Assembly: GCA_037200005.1 (NCBI GenBank)
Contig: JBBCGY010000001.1
Location: forward strand, 1,263,812-1,327,811
DNA length: 64,000 nucleotides
Origin: Alphaproteobacteria bacterium
GTDB lineage: Bacteria; Pseudomonadota; Alphaproteobacteria; UBA9219; RFNS01
Reading direction: 5' to 3'
Shown here: one piece after another, positions 32,273 through 40,927 of the stretch
Layout: the number at the start of each line of letters is the position of its first letter
Position numbering within the stretch: the first letter of the stretch is position 1
Notes under the pieces: generated by a model
The model's input: the letters and a program-made list of their open reading frames with translations, nothing else
Told to the model about the DNA's origin: nothing
The model's database searches: none
Made by a program: the position numbers and the translations under genes

Positions 32273-33298
32273 TTATGCCAGCGCGGCCTCCAGGCGACGA
32301 TAAAGTTCCTGGGCCAATAACGGTCGCTCGGGCTGATGAATGGCCCGTTTCGCCTTTTCCCAGCGCGACCAGGCCTGTTCGGTCATGGGTGGCAGCCCGG
32401 CGGCGAGATCATGCATATCGGCAACCTTGCTATTACAAATAAGCGCGACATCCGATCCCGCCGCGAGCGCCAGCCGCGCCCGGTCGGACAGCGCGCCGCC
32501 AAGCGCCCCCATATCCAGATCGTCCGTTATCAATAATCCATCGAAGCCGATTTCCCCGCGAATGATATCGCGGACAATCGCGGGCGATTGCGAAGCGGGC
32601 AGCACGGGATCGATGGCGGGAAAAAGAATATGGCTGCTCATGCCGACGGGCAGATGGCGCAGCCGCCGGAACGGCTCAAAATCCGGCGCGAGTTCGGCGC
32701 GGCTTTGATAAACCGTCGGCAGCTCGACATGCGGATCGACGACGGCCCTCCCATGGCCCGGCATATGCTTGATGACCGGCAAGACACCCTGGCTCAACAG
32801 ACCGTCGGCATAGGCTTGGCCAAGCGCGGCAACGGCCTCGGGGTCGGTGGCAAAGGCCCGGTCGCCGATAGCCTGATGCGTTTCGGGATGGGCGATATCC
32901 AGCACCGGCGCGCAATTCACCGTCACGCCAATTTGGCGCAATTCATCGCCGATCAGGCTCCCTGCGATCCGCGCCATGTCGAGGCCGAGCGCATGATCGC
33001 GCGCGTAAAGCATGCCCAGAGATGCGGCGGGAGGAAATTTCGGCCAGTGCGGGGGCTTGAGGCGGGCGACCCGTCCACCTTCCTGGTCGATTAAAATAGG
33101 CGCGTCGTCGCGGCCCACGCTGGCGCGAAGCTCGGCGATCAAGGCGCGCGCCTGATCTTTTGTGACGCAGTTCCGCCCCATAAGAATGAAACCGAACGGA
33201 CTGACCGAGGCGAAAAAATCGCGCTCTTCCTCCGTCAGTTCCGTCCCGCTGCAGCCGCAAATCAGTGGCGCGGGAAATTTTCGTTCAGGGCGGGGCAA
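32273..33298 (-). CDS. nagZ: Beta-N-acetylhexosaminidase NagZ
   Basis: The 341-residue glycoside hydrolase family 3 enzyme removes N-acetylglucosamine from anhydromuropeptides during peptidoglycan recycling in the cytoplasm. It shows PILIDQEGGRVARLKPPHWP (about 67-86), the catalytic loop motif VIKHMPGHGRAVVDPH (about 174-189) with the Asp-His dyad region, and LLITDDLDMGAL with the nucleophile Asp. No signal peptide. It starts inside the 3' end of the SPOR gene (14-bp overlap), so the two are cotranscribed. Confidence 0.94.
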   Translation of the reverse strand: MPRPERKFPAPLICGCSGTELTEEERDFFASVSPFGFILMGRNCVTKDQARALIAELRASVGRDDAPILIDQEGGRVARLKPPHWPKFPPAASLGMLYARDHALGLDMARIAGSLIGDELRQIGVTVNCAPVLDIAHPETHQAIGDRAFATDPEAVAALGQAYADGLLSQGVLPVIKHMPGHGRAVVDPHVELPTVYQSRAELAPDFEPFRRLRHLPVGMSSHILFPAIDPVLPASQSPAIVRDIIRGEIGFDGLLITDDLDMGALGGALSDRARLALAAGSDVALICNSKVADMHDLAAGLPPMTEQAWSRWEKAKRAIHQPERPLLAQELYRRLEAALA

Positions 33299-34316
33299 TC
33301 AGGCACCCCGCTCCGGCCGCCCTCAGATCGGCGCATACTTTCTGTGCCGTCGCAGAAGGCAATGGCTGGCTTTGAATGCGATAAGAGCCGCCGCTTTTGA
33401 CGACGGATAATTTAACGCTGCGCAGCATGCCTGCATGCCGCGTAACGATATCCATCAATTTCTCTTGGGCCCTGGCGGAATCAGGAAACGCGGCCAGTTG
33501 GATGCGCGTTTGGCCCGTCTCGGCCTTCGCCGGATTCGGTGGTGGCGGCGCGGGCGGTCTGATAAGCGGCTTAACCGGCTTGACCGGAACGGGCGCGGGC
33601 TTTTGCTTTGCCGGTTTTTCCTGCGCTATTTTTTCCTTGGGTTTTTCTTTCGCGGGAACGGTCTTCTCGGCCCCTGCCGCCGGAGGCTGAGATATGGGTT
33701 GGGGAGCAGGCTGGGGGGCGGGCTGCGGCTGGGACGCAGGCGTGACGACTTTCTCCGGCAACGGCGCGGGAACGGTAATCGGGGGAGGAACAACAGCCGG
33801 CAGCACGGCAGCGGGCGGAGACTGAGATGGAGGAGAAACTACAGGCGGCTCCACCGCTGGCTTCTCGGGAGCTTTTTCGGGCGGCTTTTCTGATGGCTTC
33901 TCTGCCGATGGAACCGGCACGGACGGAGGCGGCGGAACGACTTCGATAGGCGCCTGCACGGCATGCTCGTTCGGCGCTTCGGGCGGCGGCAGCAGATGCT
34001 CGACCTGCTCACTATCTTCTTCCTTTTGGCCAAGCCGGTCGAAGATCGTCACATCCTGGTGCGGCACGTCGATGCCGCCGGGCGCAGCGGGGCGCTGCTT
34101 GACCGGCCCCCGTTCCGCCATGATAAGCGGAATTTCGCGGGGCGTGGAAGGAAGTCCCGAGACATATTCATAAATGCCTCCGCCCGCGAAACACAGCAGG
34201 GATGCGGCGATAAGAATAATTCCTCGGCGCTGCCGCAGCGTCAGTTTCGGCCTGGAACGACGAGGCGGCTTCAGCGCCGGATCGGGAAAGAGCTCAGGCG
34301 GCAACGGATTGCTCAT
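33285..34316 (-). CDS. SPOR-domain membrane-anchored protein
   Basis: The 343-residue protein has a short cytoplasmic start (MSNPLPPELFPDPALKPPRR), one transmembrane helix (about 32-51, IILIAASLLCFAGGGIYEYV), a long Pro/Ala/Lys-rich periplasmic linker (about 75-265), and a C-terminal SPOR domain (about 268-343; TRIQLAAFPDSARAQEKLMD). SPOR domains bind denuded septal peptidoglycan, so a cell-division role is likely. The frame is open to 34421, but ATG 34316 is chosen because the protein from there fits the family; it overlaps argS by 23 bp. Confidence 0.88.
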   Translation of the reverse strand: MSNPLPPELFPDPALKPPRRSRPKLTLRQRRGIILIAASLLCFAGGGIYEYVSGLPSTPREIPLIMAERGPVKQRPAAPGGIDVPHQDVTIFDRLGQKEEDSEQVEHLLPPPEAPNEHAVQAPIEVVPPPPSVPVPSAEKPSEKPPEKAPEKPAVEPPVVSPPSQSPPAAVLPAVVPPPITVPAPLPEKVVTPASQPQPAPQPAPQPISQPPAAGAEKTVPAKEKPKEKIAQEKPAKQKPAPVPVKPVKPLIRPPAPPPPNPAKAETGQTRIQLAAFPDSARAQEKLMDIVTRHAGMLRSVKLSVVKSGGSYRIQSQPLPSATAQKVCADLRAAGAGCLIAPP

Positions 34317-36051
34317 CGCGCAGTTCCGCAAGCGGGGTGACGCCAAGCACGGCGAGGGCGGAGGCAAGCACGACCCGCGCCGCCTGCACCAGCGCGACGC
34401 GCGACAGCGAAACCTCGTCATCGCCGGGGATCAGGAAACGCATCGCGGCGTCCTCCCGGCCCTTGTTCCAAAGGCCATGGAAATGCCCGGCGAGGTCGAT
34501 CAGGTAATAGGCGATGCGGTGCGGCTCCTGCGCCTCCGCAGCCGTCGCCACGATACGCGGCCATCCGGCAAGAAATCGCAGCAGCCCCAGTTCCGCCGCG
34601 CCGTCGAGCCGTGCCAAGGGCAGCGCCGCCAGCTTCGCCAAATCTTCCGCCTTGTCGCCATAGGCTTCGCGCGCGTGGCGGATGACGGAGCAGCAGCGCG
34701 CATGCGCGTACTGAACGTAAAACACCGGGTTGTCGCGCGTCTGCTCGATGACCTTGGCGAAATCGAATTCCAGCTCGGCGTCGGGCGTGCGCGACAGCAT
34801 GAAAAAGCGCACCGCCCCCGCCCCGACTTGCTCCACCATCTCCTTGAGCGTAATCAGGTTGCCGGAACGCTTGGACAATTTCACCAACTCGCCGTTGTTA
34901 TAGAGCTTGACGATGGCGTTGAAGATGACGTTGAGATGCGCCTTGCCGTCGGTGAACGCCGCCACCGCCGGACGCAGGCGCTCCAGATAGCCGCCGTGAT
35001 CCTTGCCGAGGACATTGACCATCATCATATAGCCGCGCCGGATTTTGTCATAATGATAGGCGATGTCGGGCATGATATAGGCCCAGGTGCCGTCGCGCTT
35101 CTTCAAGGGCCGGTCGGTGTTGTCGCCGAACTTGCTGGAGCGGAACAAGGTGAGCGGCACGGGCTCCCAATCTTCCATGGTCTTGCCGCGCGGCGGCGGC
35201 AGCGTGCCGGTATAGATCAAATCCATATCCTGCAGAATCTTGAACGATTTTTCGAGCGTGCCGTCGGCGATGAGATCGCGCTCGTTGGTAAAAACGCTAT
35301 GCTGAATGCCGATCAGCGCCAAATCTTCCCGGATCACGCCCATCATATGCGCGACGGCGAAATCGCGGATCGGCTCGAGCCAAACAGCTTCATCCTGTTC
35401 CAGCCATTTTTTCCCGTCGCGCGCGGCCAGCGCCTGCCCGACATCTTTAAGGTACTCCCCCGGATAAAGCCCTTCGGGAATAGCGCCGATATCCTCGCCA
35501 AGCGCCTCGCGGTAACGCAGATAGGCCGTGCGCGCCAGCACATCGACCTGGGTTCCGGCGTCGTTGAAATAATACTCGCGGGTGACGTCGTAACCGGCTT
35601 TTTGCAGCAGGTTCGCGACCGTGTCGCCGATCACCGCGCCGCGCACATGCCCGGCATGCATCGGACCAGTCGGATTGGCGGAGACATATTCGACATTGAC
35701 CTTGACGCCCTTGCCGATATCGCAGTCGCCATAGGCAATCCCGGCCTGCAAAATCTTGCGAAGCTCGCCATGCCATGCATCGGGCTTAAGCCGCAGATTG
35801 ATGAAGCCCGGCCCGGCGATGGCCGCGTCGTCAATCGTCGGTTCGGCCAGCAGATGCGGAACCAGAGCTTCGGCAATCGCGCGCGGCGGCTTGCCGAGCG
35901 GCTTGGCCAGCGTCATCGCCGCATTGGTCGCGATATCGCCATGCGCGGCCTCGCGCGGCGGCTCGACGGTGAAGGCGGCTTGCGGCGCATCGGGAAAAGC
36001 AGCGGCTATGGCTGCGGCCACAACGTCGCGATATTGCTCGAAAATAGACAT
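34294..36051 (-). CDS. argS: Arginyl-tRNA synthetase
   Basis: The 585-residue class I synthetase has the N-terminal Add-1 domain, the HIGH motif as HAGH in SANPTGPMHAGHVRGAVIGD (about 122-141), and the KMSKS region as KLSKRSGNLITLKEMVEQ. The C-terminal anticodon-binding helical domain ends near RVVLASALAVLGV. Its ATG overlaps the stop of the upstream dGTPase gene (TGATG). Downstream it overlaps the SPOR gene, the usual alphaproteobacterial order dgt-argS-SPOR-nagZ-scpA-scpB. A 642-residue frame on the opposite strand is a shadow. Confidence 0.97.
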   Translation of the reverse strand: MSIFEQYRDVVAAAIAAAFPDAPQAAFTVEPPREAAHGDIATNAAMTLAKPLGKPPRAIAEALVPHLLAEPTIDDAAIAGPGFINLRLKPDAWHGELRKILQAGIAYGDCDIGKGVKVNVEYVSANPTGPMHAGHVRGAVIGDTVANLLQKAGYDVTREYYFNDAGTQVDVLARTAYLRYREALGEDIGAIPEGLYPGEYLKDVGQALAARDGKKWLEQDEAVWLEPIRDFAVAHMMGVIREDLALIGIQHSVFTNERDLIADGTLEKSFKILQDMDLIYTGTLPPPRGKTMEDWEPVPLTLFRSSKFGDNTDRPLKKRDGTWAYIMPDIAYHYDKIRRGYMMMVNVLGKDHGGYLERLRPAVAAFTDGKAHLNVIFNAIVKLYNNGELVKLSKRSGNLITLKEMVEQVGAGAVRFFMLSRTPDAELEFDFAKVIEQTRDNPVFYVQYAHARCCSVIRHAREAYGDKAEDLAKLAALPLARLDGAAELGLLRFLAGWPRIVATAAEAQEPHRIAYYLIDLAGHFHGLWNKGREDAAMRFLIPGDDEVSLSRVALVQAARVVLASALAVLGVTPLAELRDEQSVAA

Positions 36052-37220
36052 CAGACGAACTTTTCCATCGAAAACAGCCGGTTATATTCGGTCACAGCGT
36101 AGCGATCAGTCATACCGGCAATATAATCCGCGATCAAGCGCGCGCGACGGGCTTCCTCGTTTTTGCCGTCGAAAGCAGCGATTTCCGCCTGCCAGTCGGG
36201 CGGCAGGCAGTTCGGATATTTCACGAAAAAATGGAACAGATCGGTGACGATCCGCTCGGCCTTGGCGTTGAAGCGGTTGACCTGGGAATGGCGGTACATT
36301 TTCTGCATCAGGAAATCGCGGAAGGTGCGGAAATGGCCCTGGGTTTCCGTGCTGCATGAGACAGTCGCCCTCCCCGCCCCGCGGATATCCTCGACCCTCT
36401 CCGGCTTGAGCTTCGCCAGATTTTCGCGCGTGGCGGTCAGCAGGTCGTTGACAATGAAGCCGATCACCTGGCGCACGGTTTCATGCAGCAGCTTGTCGTC
36501 AGTGATGCCCGGATAGTTTTTCCGGCTCTCGGCCAGCACGGCGGAAAAGACCGGCAAAGCGGCCACGTCGTCGAGCGTCAGCAGCCCCGCGCGCACGCCG
36601 TCATCGACATCATGGCTGTTATAGGCGATATCATCCGCGAGCGCCGCGACCTGCCCTTCCGGCCCGCACCAGTTGCCGAGTTCCATATCCCATTTCTCGT
36701 TGAAGGCGGCGATGGTCGGCGGAATTTTTTTCTCCGGCGCGAGCGGGCCGTTATGCTTGACGATGCCCTCCAGCGTTTCCCAGCTTAGATTGAGGCCGTC
36801 GAAATTCGGATAACGCCGTTCGAGTTCCGTCAATATCCGGAATGTCTGCTCGTTATGATCGAAGCCGCCATAGGGCTGCATGACGGCGTTGAGCGCCTCC
36901 TCCCCGCGATGTCCGAAGCAGGTGTGGCCGAGATCATGGGCAAGCGCGATGGCTTCGGTCAAATCCTCGTCGAGATTGAGCTGGCGGCTGATCGAACGCG
37001 CGATCTGCGCCACCTCCAGCGTATGCGTGAGCCGCGTGCGGTAAAAATCGCCCTCGAATTCGACGAAGACCTGTGTCTTATTGCGCAGCTTGCGAAAAGC
37101 GCCGGAATGAACGATCCGGTCGCGATCCCGCTGGTATGCCGTGCGCGTCGCGCTGACCGGCTCCACGATCAAGCGGCCCTTCGATTTGTCGGCATGGGTG
37201 GCGTATGGGGCTAACGGCAT
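36051..37220 (-). CDS. Deoxyguanosinetriphosphate triphosphohydrolase-like protein
   Basis: This 389-residue HD-domain protein has the metal-binding residues in RLTHTLEVAQIARSISRQL (H of HT) and ALAHDLGHTCFGHRGEEAL (HD pair, about 100-118), later ALADDIAYNSHDVDDG. It matches the alphaproteobacterial dGTPase-like family 2, which hydrolyses dNTPs to nucleosides and triphosphate. It starts the run dgt-argS-SPOR-nagZ. The 84-bp gap to the divergent sulfhydrylase gene holds the promoters. Confidence 0.93.
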   Translation of the reverse strand: MPLAPYATHADKSKGRLIVEPVSATRTAYQRDRDRIVHSGAFRKLRNKTQVFVEFEGDFYRTRLTHTLEVAQIARSISRQLNLDEDLTEAIALAHDLGHTCFGHRGEEALNAVMQPYGGFDHNEQTFRILTELERRYPNFDGLNLSWETLEGIVKHNGPLAPEKKIPPTIAAFNEKWDMELGNWCGPEGQVAALADDIAYNSHDVDDGVRAGLLTLDDVAALPVFSAVLAESRKNYPGITDDKLLHETVRQVIGFIVNDLLTATRENLAKLKPERVEDIRGAGRATVSCSTETQGHFRTFRDFLMQKMYRHSQVNRFNAKAERIVTDLFHFFVKYPNCLPPDWQAEIAAFDGKNEEARRARLIADYIAGMTDRYAVTEYNRLFSMEKFV

Positions 37221-37304
37221 GGAAACCTTATGATTAACGTGGCTTTAACTACGATCATGGAATGGTGAGGCCAGTGTAGCCTATCGGCAAAACGAGTCCA
37301 AGGC

Positions 37305-38579
37305 ATGTCGGAATCATCGCATTTTGAAACCTTGGCCGTTCATGCGGGCGCGACGCCCGACCCCACGACCAAAGCCGTCATCACTCCCATATACCAGACC
37401 GCCGCTTACGCCTTCGACAGCGCCCAGGCGGCGGCGGAACTGTTCAGCCTCGACCGGCCCGGCGATTTTTACAGCCGGGGCGGCAATCCGACCAACGCCG
37501 TGCTGGAAAGCCGCATCGCCGCGCTCGAAGGCGGTGCGGGCGCGCTGGCGGTGGCGTCGGGACTGGCGGCGGAGTTCATCGCGTTTCATACGCTGATGGA
37601 TAAAGGCGGGCATATCGTCGCCTCGAACCGGCTTTACGGCGGATCGGTCTCGCAGCTCAAGCATGCCTGGCATAATCTCGGATGGCAGGTCAGCTTCGTC
37701 GATCTTGACGATCCGGCGGCGATCAAGGCCGCCATCACGACCAAGACGCGGGCGCTATTCGCCGAAAGCCTCGCCAATCCCGGCGGCGTGGTGACGGACA
37801 TGGAAGCGCTGGCGGAAATCGCCAAAGGCGCGAATATTCCGCTGGTCATCGATAACACGCTCGCCTCTCCCTATCTCTGCCGCCCGATAGCGCATGGCGC
37901 GGATATTGTCATCCATTCGGCGACGAAGTTTCTCGGCGGCCACGGCAATTCGATGGCCGGTCTGATCATCGATAGCGGCAAGTTCGACTGGGCGAAGAGC
38001 GGAAAATATCCCGCCCTCAGCCAGCCCAACCCCAGCTACAACGGCAAAATATTCACCGAAGCGTTCGGCAAGCAGGCTTTCATCGTCGGATGCAGGGCGC
38101 TGGGGCTGCGCGATTTCGGCCCGTGCCTGTCGCCGTTCAACGCCTTCCTGATCCTGACCGGCATCGAGACGCTGCATCTGCGCATGGCGCGGCATTGCGA
38201 GAATGCGCTCGCCATCGCCACATGGCTGCAAGAACATCCCAAGGTCGCGCGGGTGAATTACGCCGGACTGCCGGACGACAAATATTACGGGCGGGCGCTG
38301 AAATATCTGCCATGGGGCGCGGGAGCTGTTTTCACCTTCGGCCTCAAAGGCGGTTATGATTCCTGTGTGAAGCTGGTGGAGCGGGTCAAGCTGTTCTCGC
38401 ATCTCGCCAATATCGGCGATACGCGCAGCCTTATCATCCATCCGGCCTCGACCACCCACAGCCAGGTTTCGCCCGAAGCCCAGCGCGCCGTCGGCATCGG
38501 CCCGGACGTCATCCGCCTCTCCGTCGGCATCGAGCATGCGGCGGATCTGATCGCGGATTTGGCGCAGGGGCTGGAGTGA
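37305..38579 (+). CDS. O-acetylhomoserine sulfhydrylase / aminocarboxypropyltransferase
   Basis: The 424-residue PLP enzyme of the Cys/Met metabolism family begins SESSHFETLAVHAGATPDPT and carries YSRGGNPTNAVLESRIAALE. The PLP lysine is in VIHSATKFLGGHGNSMAG (about 203-220). Length and the C-terminal SHLANIGDTRSLIIHPASTT point to the MetY-type O-acetylhomoserine sulfhydrylase rather than cystathionine enzymes. It would make homocysteine from O-acetylhomoserine and sulfide. It is divergent from the dGTPase gene and convergent with the first alpha-CTD-like gene. Confidence 0.93.
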   Translation: MSESSHFETLAVHAGATPDPTTKAVITPIYQTAAYAFDSAQAAAELFSLDRPGDFYSRGGNPTNAVLESRIAALEGGAGALAVASGLAAEFIAFHTLMDKGGHIVASNRLYGGSVSQLKHAWHNLGWQVSFVDLDDPAAIKAAITTKTRALFAESLANPGGVVTDMEALAEIAKGANIPLVIDNTLASPYLCRPIAHGADIVIHSATKFLGGHGNSMAGLIIDSGKFDWAKSGKYPALSQPNPSYNGKIFTEAFGKQAFIVGCRALGLRDFGPCLSPFNAFLILTGIETLHLRMARHCENALAIATWLQEHPKVARVNYAGLPDDKYYGRALKYLPWGAGAVFTFGLKGGYDSCVKLVERVKLFSHLANIGDTRSLIIHPASTTHSQVSPEAQRAVGIGPDVIRLSVGIEHAADLIADLAQGLE

Positions 38580-38591
38580 GTTTAGCGGCGA

Positions 38592-39233
38592 TTATTGCTT
38601 GGGCGCTTGATGTTTCAGCATAAGTTTCTGCAATTGCTTTCTGAATTTCGGATCGGGCAAAAGACCCGCCACGGTTCCCAACAACTCGCTCGCCTGCCGA
38701 AAGCCTTTGACGATATCCTGTTCAGAGCGTTCGGCGACCAACTCGCGCACTTCGTTTTGGAGGCCACTGTCCGGACGTGGCGTGGCCGCCGGCGCTCGAA
38801 CCGCCTCCAATTGGGCGGCGCGGAAATCGGCTTGGGCATCGGATCCCTGCTCGGCTGGAACCATCTGGCCACCGGTAAATCTGAACTTTGCCAGTTCATA
38901 ATAATTCTGTTTAGCAAGCGCGTTCGCCTCCTCATGGCGGCTTGCCAATATCGCCAGGAATTCTTCTTCCGGAGGCTTGTCCACGATTTTCGTGTTGAGG
39001 CTAAGGCCTACTTTCCCAAGAACGCTCTTCAATTCACGAATGCTCTGCCTGCCGAAATTTTTCAATTTCGTGAAATCGCCTTCCGATTTCTGAATCAACT
39101 GCGCCACGAAAACAACATTTTCGGCAGAAAAAGCATTGGCAATACGAACCGACATGAACAAACAGTCCGTCGACATGGAAAATAACGGGTTAGCCTTAAC
39201 CTCGTCCATCGTTATGCGTGAGCCGTCCGTCAT
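38592..39233 (-). CDS. RNA polymerase alpha-CTD-like protein, paralogue 1
   Basis: The 213-residue protein has an N-terminal region (about 20-82) like the C-terminal domain of RNA polymerase alpha: CLFMSVRIANAFSAENVVFV, then QLIQKSEGDFTKLKNFGRQS and IRELKSVLGKVGLSLN. This has the helix-hairpin-helix pattern of DNA- and regulator-contacting alpha-CTD. There is no alpha N-terminal domain, so it cannot assemble as a normal alpha subunit. A variable middle (about 90-160) is followed by a conserved tail, LVAERSEQDIVKGFRQASEL and LGTVAGLLPDPKFRKQLQKL. The tail DNA is nearly identical to its neighbour. Role unknown; interaction with promoters or RNA polymerase is inference. Confidence 0.7.
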   Translation of the reverse strand: MTDGSRITMDEVKANPLFSMSTDCLFMSVRIANAFSAENVVFVAQLIQKSEGDFTKLKNFGRQSIRELKSVLGKVGLSLNTKIVDKPPEEEFLAILASRHEEANALAKQNYYELAKFRFTGGQMVPAEQGSDAQADFRAAQLEAVRAPAATPRPDSGLQNEVRELVAERSEQDIVKGFRQASELLGTVAGLLPDPKFRKQLQKLMLKHQAPKQ

Positions 39234-39276
39234 CCATCAATCCTTCGTTATAGTATGCTCGCATGGCTATGAGCGA

Positions 39277-39969
39277 TTATTGCTTGGGCGCCTGATATTT
39301 CAGCACAAGCTTCTGCAATTGCTTTCTGAATTTCGGATCGGGCAAAAGACCCGCCACGGTTCCCAATAGCTCGCCCGCCTGCTGAAAGCCTTTGACGATA
39401 TCTTGTTCAGAGCGCTCGGCGATGAGCGCCGCAACCTCTTGAAGACCTGGGGGCTTTTTCTGGACAGGCTGCTTCGCGGCCTTACCGGGCTGCGGAAGGA
39501 TCGCCGGCCCTTGAGTAAGAGAGTGAAGAATATCCGTGACAAGATCGTTTTTAACGACTTGAGAAGCTCCCTGCTTGAAAGCCGCGGCGGCGGAATCGTC
39601 AGGCACTGTCCGCCCGCCGCTGAATCTTTCCATTTGCGCATGGCCCAACGCAACATCGGCTTCCTTTTGACGGCCTTTTAAAATCGCAAGGAACTCCGGA
39701 TCGGAAGGCTTGCCTTCGATTTGGGTATTGAGGCTAAGGCCATGGTCTTCTCCCAATACTGTCCGCAGTTCGACAATGGTTTTTTTGCCACAGTTTTTCG
39801 TGTGCAGCAGATCTCCCTCGGTCTTCTGTATCAGCTGGCCGATATGCTCAATGCCCGCATTCTGCATCACATTAATCGCACGAATGGAAAGATTCAGATA
39901 GTCCACCGAAGCGGCAAATATAAGATTCGAGTTAACGTCTTCCATCGTTATGATTGTTTTTTCCGCCAT
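39277..39969 (-). CDS. RNA polymerase alpha-CTD-like protein, paralogue 2
   Basis: The 230-residue paralogue starts at ATG 39969 (MAEKTIITMEDVNSNLIFAA) with GGGGA upstream; the frame extends to 39999. Residues 24-84 are alpha-CTD-like: YLNLSIRAINVMQNAGIEHI, then GQLIQKTEGDLLHTKNCGKK and TIVELRTVLGEDHGLSLN. The C-terminal 50 residues match paralogue 1 almost exactly, while the middle is different. The pair is in one orientation 43 bp apart, probably one operon transcribed away from the island. It lies just outside the left island boundary. Confidence 0.7.
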   Translation of the reverse strand: MAEKTIITMEDVNSNLIFAASVDYLNLSIRAINVMQNAGIEHIGQLIQKTEGDLLHTKNCGKKTIVELRTVLGEDHGLSLNTQIEGKPSDPEFLAILKGRQKEADVALGHAQMERFSGGRTVPDDSAAAAFKQGASQVVKNDLVTDILHSLTQGPAILPQPGKAAKQPVQKKPPGLQEVAALIAERSEQDIVKGFQQAGELLGTVAGLLPDPKFRKQLQKLVLKYQAPKQ

Positions 39970-40123
39970 CGATAATCCCCACTTTTCGGCAATATGCAAA
40001 AATGAAAACTATCCGCAGAAAGCAGCGCGCAGCAAGCGCGTATTTACTTTCACGCGCTGCCTGAGCGCCAATGATGGTTAAAATTCTTGGGGATGACGCT
40101 CCTACGCCCGCAAGGGCGTAGGG

Positions 40124-40168
40124 TGGTCGGAGAAAGAGGATTTGAACCTCCGGCCCCTGCCTCCCGAA
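40124..40168. other. Left attachment site (displaced tRNA-Pro 3' end)
   Basis: These 45 bp are identical to 54736-54780, the 3' part of tRNA-Pro including the encoded CCA. The rest of the tRNA is missing here. Immediately to the left is a hairpin (CCTACGCCC / GGGCGTAGG, 40101-40122) that was probably the original terminator of the tRNA gene. Confidence 0.92.
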
Positions 40169-40252
40169 CGGCGTCCCATATAACGCAATCAGTGGGTTGG
40201 CGACGAAGCCCGTCGTCCAAAACCGCATAATTTCCATTGTTACTCATGGATT

Positions 40253-40269
40253 TTATTACAGTGTAATAA
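40253..40269. repeat. 17-bp palindrome near the left island end
   Basis: TTATTACA and TGTAATAA flank one G. The same arms occur in the longer palindrome near the right end (54675-54700). A recombinase or excisionase binding site is possible. Confidence 0.6.
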
Positions 40270-40307
40270 TCCGAATTAAAGAGGGCGCGGCAGACAATTT
40301 TGCTTCG

Positions 40308-40544
40308 CTACTCAAAATGAAATTCTTGCTTCAAGATATTAAAAAGAGAAAAAGCCCCCTCACGATCGAGCTGAATGACTTGGCTTTGCTTGCCTGGAAC
40401 GGCCCTGCTATCGCGGCCATAACTGTTGATCTGCAAGAAGATGCTCCCATCATCGTTTCTGAAACTGGTATAGGTAGCTTTAATTTCATCATGAACGGTT
40501 TGACGCTCATGATCTTTACGGTCGAAATTTCTAATTAATGCCAT
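40308..40544 (-). CDS. Small conserved island protein, 78 residues
   Basis: The protein starts MALIRNFDRKDHERQTVHDE and contains KATYTSFRNDDGSIFLQINS, YGRDSRAVPGKQSQVIQLDR and a hydrophobic end. I recall proteins of this type from many genomic islands, sometimes misannotated as methionyl-tRNA formyltransferase, with no known function. GGAGG lies 7 bases before the ATG. It sits 36 bp downstream of a broken ribbon-helix-helix gene, so the two once formed a pair. Confidence 0.7.
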   Translation of the reverse strand: MALIRNFDRKDHERQTVHDEIKATYTSFRNDDGSIFLQINSYGRDSRAVPGKQSQVIQLDREGAFSLFNILKQEFHFE

Positions 40545-40580
40545 TCCCGTCCTCCATTGCCATGAGGCAAAACTTTTAGC

Positions 40581-40756
40581 TTACTCATTGTCTTGCTGAC
40601 TTTTACGGCGTCGCATCAAATATTCCTTTATCGCTTTTCTGGTGATCCAAGCAAGGCTGCGTTCTTCTTCTTTTGCTATTCGTTCAAGCTCAATGCGCGC
40701 GGCGATTCCAGTGTTACCGTCAATCGACCGCTTGTATCACCAGTGGCGGCTACCAT
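40581..40756 (-). pseudogene. Frameshifted ribbon-helix-helix (CopG-like) regulator
   Basis: From ATG 40756 the frame reads MVAATGDTSGRLTVTLES and then runs into a stop. The other frame continues AARIELERIAKEEERSLAWI and TRKAIKEYLMRRRKSQQDNE to a stop at 40581. Together these are a typical ribbon-helix-helix protein (beta strand LTVTLE, then two helices). The span of 176 bp is one short of a multiple of three, consistent with a single-base deletion near 40702. Such proteins act as antitoxins or autorepressors. Confidence 0.7.
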
Positions 40757-40927
40757 AGGAGGCCTCGTTTAATGTGTGATGATGCTAGCTGCATCACTAA
40801 GATTCATATTAATGTTCATATATTATTTTTCAACTATCTTTTCGTAATTATGAATGTTATTATATTAGCGTTGCATCAGATGTGGAAAACTGCAATGAAA
40901 TCAATGATATTAAATGACAGGCGCAAA

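Noticed and set aside
34174-36102. 642-residue plus-strand frame
   Set aside because: Antisense to argS and the SPOR gene, both clearly identified by motifs.
40124-40168. A second tRNA-Pro gene at the left island end
   Set aside because: Only the 3' 45 bp are present; the acceptor 5' strand, D-arm and most of the anticodon stem are missing, so it is an attachment remnant.
40673-40927. N-terminal 85-residue extension of the first island helicase
   Set aside because: It runs antisense through the ribbon-helix-helix remnant and an AT-rich promoter-like stretch. Although AGGAGG precedes ATG 40772, the encoded peptide does not look like a helicase N-terminus. The start remains uncertain.
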